Assembly (NCBI RefSeq): GCF_019166065.1
Contig: NZ_JAHTBN010000001.1
Span: 248,001 to 312,000 of the forward strand
Length of the DNA: 64,000 nucleotides
Source: Candidimonas humi
GTDB lineage: Bacteria > Pseudomonadota > Gammaproteobacteria > Burkholderiales > Burkholderiaceae_B
Direction of reading: 5' to 3'
The notes beneath the pieces were generated by a model. The model worked only from the letters and a program-made list of their open reading frames with translations, searched no databases and was not told the DNA's origin. How positions within the stretch are numbered: position 1 is the stretch's first letter; each line of letters begins with the position of its first letter. The position numbers were made by a program, and so were the translations under genes. Below, one piece after another: positions 56,468-64,000 of this stretch.

Positions 56468-57315
56468 TCGAACGCCGTCCCGTCCTCGATTTCATCGGCC
56501 ACGCCGTGCTGCTGTGCGGCGCCGCGCTGGTCGCGTTTCCCCTCTACATCGCTTTCGTGGCCAGCACCCAGAGCGCCGAGCAGGCGGCCCAGGCGCCGCT
56601 GTCGCTGATACCGGGCACGCAGCTCATCCACAACTACGTGCAGGTATTCGTCAGCGGCTCGTCGGGCCACGTCGACGTAGGCTCGATCGGCCGCATGATG
56701 TGGGTCAGCCTGGTGTCCGCGCTGGGCATCGCGTTCGGCAAGATAGCCATCTCGATGCTGTCGGCGTTTGCACTGGTGTATTTCCGCTTTCCTGGCCGCA
56801 GTGTGGTTTTCTGGCTGATCTTCCTGACCCTGATGCTGCCCATCGAGGTGCGGATCACGCCGACCTACCAGGTGGTGTCCGACCTGGGCATGCTCAACAG
56901 CTACGCCGGCCTGACGATTCCGCTGATCGCCTCGGCCACCGCCACGTTCCTGTTCCGGCAGTTCTTTCTTACCGTGCCCGACGAGCTGGCCGAGGCCGCG
57001 CGCATCGACGGCGCGGGTCCGATGCGCTTTTTCAAGGACGTGTTGTGGCCGCTGTCGCGCACCAATCTGGTGGCGCTGTTCGTCATCATGTTCATATACG
57101 GCTGGAACCAATACCTGTGGCCGCTGCTGGCCACCACCGACCAGAGCATGTACCCCATAGGCATCGGCATCAAGCGGCTGATCTCGGGCGGCGACTCGGC
57201 GGTGGAGTGGAACGTGGTGATGGCCACACTGATACTGGCGATGCTGCCGCCGGGCCTGGTCGTGGTGTTCATGCAGAAATGGTTCGTTAAAGGGTTGGTC
57301 GATTCCGACAAATGA
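56464..57315 (+). CDS. ugpE: sn-glycerol-3-phosphate ABC transporter permease UgpE (copy 2)
   Basis: 283 residues with six membrane spans and EAA loop [46 protein letters not shown] at the start and [14 protein letters not shown] at the end parallel copy 1 closely. The start overlaps ugpA2 and the stop is 1 bp before ugpC2, much tighter than in copy 1. Confidence 0.94.
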   Translation: MIERRPVLDFIGHAVLLCGAALVAFPLYIAFVASTQSAEQAAQAPLSLIPGTQLIHNYVQVFVSGSSGHVDVGSIGRMMWVSLVSALGIAFGKIAISMLSAFALVYFRFPGRSVVFWLIFLTLMLPIEVRITPTYQVVSDLGMLNSYAGLTIPLIASATATFLFRQFFLTVPDELAEAARIDGAGPMRFFKDVLWPLSRTNLVALFVIMFIYGWNQYLWPLLATTDQSMYPIGIGIKRLISGGDSAVEWNVVMATLILAMLPPGLVVVFMQKWFVKGLVDSDK

Positions 57316-57316
57316 C

Positions 57317-58390
<1,074 letters not shown>

Positions 58391-58413
58391 TCCGGCCGCT
58401 TGCATGCGGCTGC

Positions 58414-58440
58414 GGAACATACCCCTGCGGGGCATGTTCC
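58414..58440 (+). repeat. Long hairpin between ugpC2 and the secreted-protein gene
   Basis: GGAACATACCCC and GGGGCATGTTCC pair as a 12 bp stem with a single A-C mismatch and a TGC loop. No T run follows. It may process or attenuate the operon message. Confidence 0.65.
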
Positions 58441-58517
58441 TGGGCCCGGGCACGATGCCGCCAACCGGCATCGGCCAAAACATCGACCGAAAACCGCACA
58501 CGAGGCACGAGACCGTG

Positions 58518-59435
58518 ATGAAAAGCCCGCTACGTCAATTGATCCGGACCGGGCTGTGCCTGTTCGGTGCCCTGGCCCTGAGCACCGCCGCATCGGCGGC
58601 CATCCTGGGCACTCCGCCTTCATATATTCCGGCGCAGGCCAGCACGCCCCCGAATTCCCAGGCGATCACTACGATGATCTGGGCGCCGGGGCTGAACGAC
58701 GGCTTTGTGCCGCAGGGCATCACGTACGCCGACGGCCATCTGCTGGTTTCCAGCTACCAGAGCGACAATCCCAAGGTCGGCGGCGGCCCGTGCCGGATAT
58801 ACCAGCTCGATCCTCGTACCGGGCGCACCACGGGCCGTTTCGACCTGCCACCCACGGTCAGGCACGCCGGCGGCATCGTCTACGCCGGCAAGGGCATGCT
58901 GATCGTCTCCGACACGCGGCGCCTGTACCGGATCGACCTGGCCAGGGCTTTCGCCGACGGCAATTCCGAACATGCCCTGCAGGGCACGATCTCGCTGGGC
59001 GGCGCGGTCAAGGGGTCTTTCGTCGATTTCCGCCAAGGGTCCATACTTACCGGAGCCTATGACAAGAAGGCGGAAGGCTCCAAGGTGTTCTACCTGCCGT
59101 ACGCGCTGTTCGACCGCAAGACGGATACCGTGATCGACGAGCGCGCGGCCACCCGCAGCTTTTCCATCACGCCTATGGCGCAGGGCGCAGCCTTCGATGC
59201 CCAAGGCTATCTTTGGCTGGCCTTCAGCAACAGCAAGCATGGCTTGGTGCAGAAAGTCGACCCGGTGTCGGGTAAAGTGCTGGAACAGCACACGATGGTG
59301 AACGGCATCGAAGACATGGGCTTCGACCCCCAGGGAGGGTTGTGGGCGGTGTCCGAGGCGGGTTCGCCGCGCTGGTCGAAATGGAAGACCATATTTCCTA
59401 TCGTATTCAGGATGGACGTAAGCAAGCTGCAGTGA
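58518..59435 (+). CDS. Secreted beta-propeller-like protein of unknown function
   Basis: 305 residues with a clear signal peptide (MKSPLRQLIRTGLCLFGALALSTAASA). The mature part has repeating strand-turn units (QGITYADGHLLVSSYQSD, RIYQLDPRTGRTTGRFDLP, GGIVYAGKGMLIVSDTRRLYRIDL, GAAFDAQGYLWLAFSNSKHG, MGFDPQGGLWAVSEAG). They look like a six-bladed SMP-30/gluconolactonase or NHL-type propeller. It lies within the ugp operon, so a role in handling glycerophosphodiesters in the periplasm is possible. No catalytic residue is assigned. Confidence 0.65.
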   Translation: MKSPLRQLIRTGLCLFGALALSTAASAAILGTPPSYIPAQASTPPNSQAITTMIWAPGLNDGFVPQGITYADGHLLVSSYQSDNPKVGGGPCRIYQLDPRTGRTTGRFDLPPTVRHAGGIVYAGKGMLIVSDTRRLYRIDLARAFADGNSEHALQGTISLGGAVKGSFVDFRQGSILTGAYDKKAEGSKVFYLPYALFDRKTDTVIDERAATRSFSITPMAQGAAFDAQGYLWLAFSNSKHGLVQKVDPVSGKVLEQHTMVNGIEDMGFDPQGGLWAVSEAGSPRWSKWKTIFPIVFRMDVSKLQ

Positions 59436-59481
59436 CGCGCCGGCCTGCTTTTGCCGTCCGCACCCAGGCTCGGAGCTACTC

Positions 59482-60495
59482 ATGGACTCGATGACGCAAA
59501 ACGACGCCGCGGCAAACCGTTCGGCCGACGAACCGGGCTTGTGGTCCAGCGCCATTACCGTTGCGCGGCTGTATTACTACCAGCAGATGACCACCACCGA
59601 CATTGCGCGCGAGCTGGGCCTGTCGCGCTCCAAGGTGTCGCGCCTGCTGAGCTTTGCACGCGACAACGGGCTGGTCGAGATCCGCATCCACGACCCGCGC
59701 GAACATCCCGGGCAGCTCGAATCGCTGCTCAAAGAGCGTTTCGGCCTGCGCCGCGCGCAAGTGGTGTCGGTGCCCGAGTCGGCGGGCGAACTGGAATGGC
59801 TGCAGCGCGTCGCCAGCCACGCCGCGGCCTACCTGAACACGGTGGTCGCGTCGAACATGGTGATCGGCCTGGCCTGGGGCAACACGGTCAATGCCGTCGT
59901 CGAGCGCCTGACGCCCAAGGCCACGGTCAACGTCGATGTGGTACAGCTCAATGGCTCGGGAACGACGCAAAGCATGAGCAACGCGTTCAGCAGCAATATC
60001 ATCATGCAGTTCGCGGCCAACTACGATGCGCGCCCGCAACCCTTTCCGGTGCCTGCCTTCTTCGAATACCCCGAAACCAAGAAGGCATTGTGGCGCGAGC
60101 GCAGCGTGCGCCGCCTGCTGGAAATGCAACAGCGCGCCGACATCATGCTTTTCAGCATCGGGGCGCTGTCGGCCGCGGTCCCCAGCCAGATCCACAGCGG
60201 CGGCTACCTCGAGCCGCAGGACATGGAATCCTTGATCGCCGACGGCGTGGCGGGCGACATCGCCACGGTGTTTTTTCGCGACGACGGCAGCTATCGCGAC
60301 ATCGCGCTGAACAAGCGCACCAGCGGCCCCGACCTGTCGCTGTTTCGCAAGGCCAGGCATTCGATCTGCGTCATCTCGGGGCTCAGCAAAATAGACGCCA
60401 TCCGGGCGGCGCTGCGCGGGCGCTACGCCAACGAACTGATCATCGACGAGCCCACGGCGCGGCTGCTGGCTTCGTCCACGCCGGCGCCCAAGTGA
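59482..60495 (+). CDS. SorC/DeoR-type sugar-binding transcriptional regulator
   Basis: 337 residues. An N-terminal HTH (residues 25-60, QMTTTDIARELGLSRSKVSRLLSFARDNGLVEIRI) is followed by the SorC effector domain, related to glucosamine-6-phosphate deaminase-like folds (VIGLAWGNTVNAVVERL, LFSIGALSAAVPSQI, GVAGDIATVFF). Proteins of this family usually sense phosphorylated sugars. It lies 46 bp after the secreted-protein gene in the ugp operon. It is the likely binder of the TTGCAC-N4-GTGCAA palindromes before ugpB2 and glpD, with glycerol-3-phosphate or dihydroxyacetone phosphate as possible inducer; this is inference. Confidence 0.88.
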   Translation: MDSMTQNDAAANRSADEPGLWSSAITVARLYYYQQMTTTDIARELGLSRSKVSRLLSFARDNGLVEIRIHDPREHPGQLESLLKERFGLRRAQVVSVPESAGELEWLQRVASHAAAYLNTVVASNMVIGLAWGNTVNAVVERLTPKATVNVDVVQLNGSGTTQSMSNAFSSNIIMQFAANYDARPQPFPVPAFFEYPETKKALWRERSVRRLLEMQQRADIMLFSIGALSAAVPSQIHSGGYLEPQDMESLIADGVAGDIATVFFRDDGSYRDIALNKRTSGPDLSLFRKARHSICVISGLSKIDAIRAALRGRYANELIIDEPTARLLASSTPAPK

Positions 60496-60675
60496 TGAGC
60501 GCCCGTTTTTTCTGCCTTTGCGTGAGGCCCGCCGGCGGCTAGCCTTATGACAAAACGGCCCCCAGGGCTCTAGGCCTGCATGTTTCCCGGTATTTCCGGG
60601 CCGCGCCCGGCGCGGCCTTTATGATCCTTCGACAAACCGACCCTTCGACCAACACCTTCTTTCGAGTTATCAATC

Positions 60676-61410
60676 ATGTGGCCTTTTCCCAAGATCATCG
60701 CGCATCGGGGCGGCGGCACGCTCGCCCCTGAAAATACCCTGGCCGCTATGCGCTGCGGCTTCGAGCACGGCTTTCGCGCCGTCGAATTCGATGTGATGCT
60801 GGCCGCCGACCAGGTTCCCGTGCTGATGCACGACCCGGTCTTCGGCCGCACGGTCGCCGCCGGCGGCAGCGTGCCGGAATCGACCTCGGCGCAGTTGGTG
60901 ACCATGGATGCCGGCGCCTGGTTCGATCCGCGCTACGCAGGGGAGCCTGTGCCGACCTTCCTGCAAATAATCGACTACTGCAATGCCAACGACATCTGGA
61001 TGAACGTCGAGATCAAGCCCGCCCCGGGTTTCGAGACGGAAACGGGACGGGCCGCCGCGCAGTTGCTGCGCCAGCACCTGCCCAAAGGCGGCCGCATGCC
61101 CTTGTTTTCCTCGTTTTCGGCCGACGCGCTGCGAGCGGCCAAAGATGTTGCGCCGGAGATCCCGCGCGGTTTTCTGTCCAGCGCGGTGCCCGACGATCTG
61201 ACAGCGATCATGCAAGACCTGGGCGCGATCGCTCTGCATACGAACTACAAGCACTTGACACGCGAGCAGGCGCAGGCGGTCAAGGCCCAGGGTTTCGGGC
61301 TGTTCTGCTATACGGTGAACGAACCCGAGCTGGCGCGCGAATTGTTGTCCTGGGGCGTGGATGCGTTCTGCACCGATCGCATCGACCTGATCGGCCCCGA
61401 CTTTTCCTGA
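60676..61410 (+). CDS. ugpQ: Glycerophosphodiester phosphodiesterase UgpQ
   Basis: Cytosolic enzyme that splits imported glycerophosphodiesters into glycerol-3-phosphate and alcohol. 244 residues, TIM-barrel GDPD family. The catalytic and metal residues are in IIAHRGGGTLAPENT, VEFDVMLAADQVPVLMHDP and WMNVEIKP. No signal peptide, so it acts inside the cell after import, as E. coli UgpQ does. It follows the regulator after 180 bp and may have its own promoter. It converges with the HAD gene, 19 bp apart. Confidence 0.93.
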   Translation: MWPFPKIIAHRGGGTLAPENTLAAMRCGFEHGFRAVEFDVMLAADQVPVLMHDPVFGRTVAAGGSVPESTSAQLVTMDAGAWFDPRYAGEPVPTFLQIIDYCNANDIWMNVEIKPAPGFETETGRAAAQLLRQHLPKGGRMPLFSSFSADALRAAKDVAPEIPRGFLSSAVPDDLTAIMQDLGAIALHTNYKHLTREQAQAVKAQGFGLFCYTVNEPELARELLSWGVDAFCTDRIDLIGPDFS

Positions 61411-61429
61411 ATGGCGCGAGGCGCGGTCT

Positions 61430-62227
61430 TCAGTGGCGCGCGGCCAGCAGGCGCCGCGCCACTTCGACGAAGCCGTCGCCGCAGCGCCCCTGTGTGACGT
61501 AGGCCGGCGGATGCTCGATATCGCCGATGAATTCGCGCACGTTGGCCACGCCGATCGACTTGGGAAAATAGCGGAACATCGGCGCATCGTTGGGCGAATC
61601 GCCCACGAATATATAGTCGCCGCGGGCGGCATCCAGGTCGATGCCGTAACGTTCCCGCATCAGTATGCGCGTCATCGTCAGTTTGTCGTATTCGCCGAAC
61701 CAGCCGTTGACGTGTATCGAACTGACCTTGGCCGTCATGCCTGCACGGGTCATCAGTTCGACAATGCGCTCTACGCTCTCGCGCGGCAGCGGCGGCACGT
61801 CTTCGCAAAAGTCTATGGCCACGTCCGCCACTCGGCAGAACTGGTCCGAGGCAAGCGCGCAGCCCGGCACCTCGGCGAGTATCTCTTGCGCGATCTCGGC
61901 CAATCGGCGCGCATTGTGCGCGCGGGCCGGGGCATCCGCCAGGAAGCGCTGGCGCAGCTTGCGCGCCGGCTTGTCGTAATAGAAATAGAAAGCGCCGTTC
62001 TCGCCGACGACGGCATCGACCGGCCACATCCGCGCGATATGGTCGCACCACCCGGCGGGCCTGCCTGTGATGGGAACCACGGCCACGCCGCTATCGTGCA
62101 GCGCTTCCAATGCGGAATAGGTAGCGGCGGGCAGCTTGCCTTCGGTGGTGAGCGTGTCGTCGATGTCGGTGAAAACGCCCTTGACGCCGGCAAGCGCGGC
62201 GTCGGACAAGTCGGTCAATGGCAGCAT
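61430..62227 (-). CDS. HAD-IIB family sugar/glycerol-phosphate phosphatase
   Basis: 265 residues. The nucleophile motif is VKGVFTDIDDTLTTEGKLP, motif II VVPITGRPAGWCDHI, and motif IV YIFVGDSPNDAPMFRYFP. The cap is of the C2 (Cof/MPGP) kind, close to mannosyl-3-phosphoglycerate or sucrose-phosphate phosphatases. It lies 60 bp after glpD on the same strand and is likely co-transcribed. A glycerol-3-phosphate phosphatase function would fit the context but is unproven. Confidence 0.85.
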   Translation of the reverse strand: MLPLTDLSDAALAGVKGVFTDIDDTLTTEGKLPAATYSALEALHDSGVAVVPITGRPAGWCDHIARMWPVDAVVGENGAFYFYYDKPARKLRQRFLADAPARAHNARRLAEIAQEILAEVPGCALASDQFCRVADVAIDFCEDVPPLPRESVERIVELMTRAGMTAKVSSIHVNGWFGEYDKLTMTRILMRERYGIDLDAARGDYIFVGDSPNDAPMFRYFPKSIGVANVREFIGDIEHPPAYVTQGRCGDGFVEVARRLLAARH

Positions 62228-62287
62228 GGGGAAACAGGGAAGGAAAGGGCAGGGGGCATTCGTCGCAGGGAATATTACAGGACCGGC

Positions 62288-63829
62288 TCAGCCGGCCATG
62301 TTCGCGGGTTCGGCCAGCGCTTGCTGCTCCGGTGCGCCGGACAAGAAATCGCTCAGCGCGGCGCGCTGTTCTGCGTTCATGTGCAGGCCGGTCTTGGTAC
62401 GGCGCCATAATATATCGTCGGCCTCGTAGGCCCACTCGTGCTCGACCAGGTAGCGAACCTCGCGCTCGTACAGGCCGCCGCCGAAATGGCGTCCGAGATC
62501 GCCGGGTTCTTTGCTGTCGCCAAGCACATCGTAGGCCAGAGATCCATAGCGCCGCACCAGATCCGCGAGCAGCGTCGCGGGCAATTGCGGATAGCGCTCA
62601 CCCAGGCGCGCCTGCAGCCCGGCTGCGCCGCCGGCGCCCATGTCCGCGCCGGGCAAGGCCTCGGTACCGGTCCATTTGCCGCGCCGCTCTCCCAGCCAGG
62701 GCTGCAGCTTGTCCAGCGCAGCTTCGGCCAGCCGGCGATAGGTCGTGATCTTGCCGCCGAAAATCGACAGTTGCGGCACGCTTTGGCCGCCGTCGTCCAG
62801 CACCAGGGTGTAGTCGCGCGTGACCGCGGAGGGATCGCCCTTGCCGTTGTCGTACAGCGGACGCACGCCGCTGTAGCTCCAGGCCACCATGTCCGGCGTC
62901 ACCTTGTGTGGCGTGTAGCGGCTGACGGAGGTGCAAAGGTAGTCGATTTCATCGCGGCTGATGCGAGCGCCGTCGCCGACCGCGTCGACCGCCACGTCGG
63001 TCGTGCCTATCAAGGTGAATTCATGCTCGTAGGGAATCATGAAAATGATGCGCTTGCCGGCATCCTGCACGATATAAGCGTGTTCGCCCTCGTACAGCCT
63101 GGGCACGACGATATGGCTGCCCTTGACCAGGCGAACCTTGGCCGGGCTGGCGTTGCGGCCCAGCGTGTCGGCGACCTGGGTGACCCAGGGCCCGGCAGCA
63201 TTGACCAGCATGCGGGCCCGCACTTCGTGGCGTTCGCCGCTGCGGCGGTCTTCGAGGCGGGCATGCCAGCGCCCGTCCACGCGCTCGGCGCCGCAAAAGC
63301 GCGTGCGCGGCAGGATGCGGGCGCCATGCGCGGCCGCCGAGCGCAGGTTCAATATCACCAGCCGCGCGTCGTCGACACGGGCGTCCGAATAGACGAAGCC
63401 CTTGCGGAATTCCGGCTTGAGCCCCGCGCCGTAGGGGCTGCCCGGCAGGCGCACGCCGCTGGATTTGGGCAGGGTGCTGCGGCCGCCCAGGCGATCGTAC
63501 AGGAACAGGCCGAGGCGGATCATCCAGGCCGGGCGCAGGCCCTGCACATAAGGCATGACGAAGCGCAGCGGATGCGCGATATGCGGCGCGATGCTCAGCA
63601 ACACCTCGCGCTCGGCCAGCGCTTCGGCCACCAGCCTGAATTCGTAGTATTCCAGGTAGCGCAGGCCGCCGTGAATCAGCTTGGTGCTGGCTGACGAGGT
63701 GGCGCCCGCGAAGTCGTCTTGTTCGCACAGGACGACGGACAAGCCGCGGCCCGCGGCGTCGCGCGCAATGCCCGCGCCATTGATGCCGCCGCCGACGACG
63801 AGTAGGTCAACTTCCGTAGGGACTTGCAT
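62288..63829 (-). CDS. glpD: Aerobic glycerol-3-phosphate dehydrogenase
   Basis: FAD-dependent membrane-associated enzyme that oxidises glycerol-3-phosphate to dihydroxyacetone phosphate and passes electrons to quinone. 513 residues. The dinucleotide motif is DLLVVGGGINGAGIARDAAGRG, followed by SSASTKLIHGGLRYLEYYEFRLVAEAL, LVNAAGPWVTQVAD, PYEHEFTLIGTTD, YSGVRPL and LSIFGGKITTYRRLAE. ATG 63829 starts the protein right before the FAD motif; the longer TTG frame lies in the promoter. It is transcribed first, before the HAD gene, from a promoter with the TTGCAC palindrome. Confidence 0.95.
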   Translation of the reverse strand: MQVPTEVDLLVVGGGINGAGIARDAAGRGLSVVLCEQDDFAGATSSASTKLIHGGLRYLEYYEFRLVAEALAEREVLLSIAPHIAHPLRFVMPYVQGLRPAWMIRLGLFLYDRLGGRSTLPKSSGVRLPGSPYGAGLKPEFRKGFVYSDARVDDARLVILNLRSAAAHGARILPRTRFCGAERVDGRWHARLEDRRSGERHEVRARMLVNAAGPWVTQVADTLGRNASPAKVRLVKGSHIVVPRLYEGEHAYIVQDAGKRIIFMIPYEHEFTLIGTTDVAVDAVGDGARISRDEIDYLCTSVSRYTPHKVTPDMVAWSYSGVRPLYDNGKGDPSAVTRDYTLVLDDGGQSVPQLSIFGGKITTYRRLAEAALDKLQPWLGERRGKWTGTEALPGADMGAGGAAGLQARLGERYPQLPATLLADLVRRYGSLAYDVLGDSKEPGDLGRHFGGGLYEREVRYLVEHEWAYEADDILWRRTKTGLHMNAEQRAALSDFLSGAPEQQALAEPANMAG

Positions 63830-63913
63830 GGTCGAGTGTCTTGGTTTCGTGACTGGGCCCATAACCGGGCTGGCGCCAGGCGAACGTGGCCGCCGCGTGT
63901 CGGATAAACAAGG

Positions 63914-63942
63914 ACTATAAGTCACTTTGCACAAACGTGCAA
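63914..63942 (-). promoter_or_regulatory. glpD promoter with TTGCAC-N4-GTGCAA operator
   Basis: On the minus strand TTGCACGTTTGTGCAA (63942 to 63927) is followed after 7 bp by TATAGT (63919 to 63914). Counted from TTGCAC to TATAGT the spacer is 17 bp. Palindrome, spacing and -10 are identical in form to the ugpB2 promoter. An extra GTGCAA-type half site lies at 63957-63963. Confidence 0.78.
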
Positions 63943-64000
63943 CGGTATTGAATAAATGTGCAACAAATCAAAATGCCCGATCCGCGAGGCGGGCAGACGT

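Noticed and set aside
63830-63934. N-terminal extension of glpD from a TTG codon
   Set aside because: The extension lies in the promoter/operator region and precedes the FAD motif by an unusual 35 residues. ATG 63829 gives the normal start.

Overview
The window looks like the chromosome of a GC-rich betaproteobacterium, most likely Burkholderiales/Alcaligenaceae (Bordetella, Achromobacter or Pusillimonas relatives). This is inferred from the recG-oxyR pair, the liv and ugp ABC systems and the general protein style. No search was run. No rRNA, tRNA, IS element, prophage or CRISPR array was seen.

Layout. 1-4.4 kb: recG (5' end outside the window), oxyR and a LivK-type binding protein. 4.4-8.9 kb: first glycerol-3-phosphate uptake operon ugpB-A-E-C (minus strand) behind a Pho-box-like element. 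9.2-14.5 kb: proC, a VUT/queuosine-precursor transporter and livHMGF. 14.5-25.2 kb: GST, S9 peptidase, 2-hydroxyacid dehydrogenase plus glycerate kinase, a DHA2 efflux pump divergent from a LysR regulator, an Epd-like dehydrogenase and fumC. 25.3-31.3 kb: DUF488, the first crcB-DUF190 cassette with fluoride riboswitch 1, a PCC/DUF296 pair, 2-haloacid dehalogenase, a small protein, a periplasmic peroxiredoxin and an aldo/keto reductase. 31.4-36.8 kb: an AfuABC/FbpABC-like ABC transporter and an MFS protein.

36.9-52.7 kb is the most striking part, a fluoride-response island. Two fluoride riboswitches stand back to back at 38.55-38.80 kb. The minus-strand one leads into crcB-DUF190-histidine phosphatase. 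The plus-strand one leads into a six-gene complex-I-like operon related to hydrogenase-4/formate hydrogenlyase. Its large subunit has lost all four NiFe-ligating cysteines, while its Fe-S small subunit is intact. A fourth riboswitch at 46.56 kb precedes a 45-codon membrane-peptide ORF, two MutS-related ATPases, a second-type enolase and a protein with four regularly spaced CxxC/CxxH modules. The likely logic is export of fluoride (CrcB/Fluc), replacement or protection of fluoride-sensitive enolase, and management of ion gradients and redox by the Ehr-type complex. The roles of the MutS-like pair, the small peptides and the Cys-rich protein are unknown.

52.8-64 kb: an UppP/BacA phosphatase, then a second ugpB-A-E-C operon followed by a secreted protein, a SorC/DeoR-type sugar-binding regulator and ugpQ. 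A convergent glpD plus HAD phosphatase unit closes the window. The ugpB2 and glpD promoters share one architecture, a TTGCAC-N4-GTGCAA palindrome followed after 7 bp by TATAGT. They are probably co-repressed, with the local SorC protein the obvious candidate. This organism therefore seems to run two Ugp importers under different control, one phosphate-type and one carbon-type.
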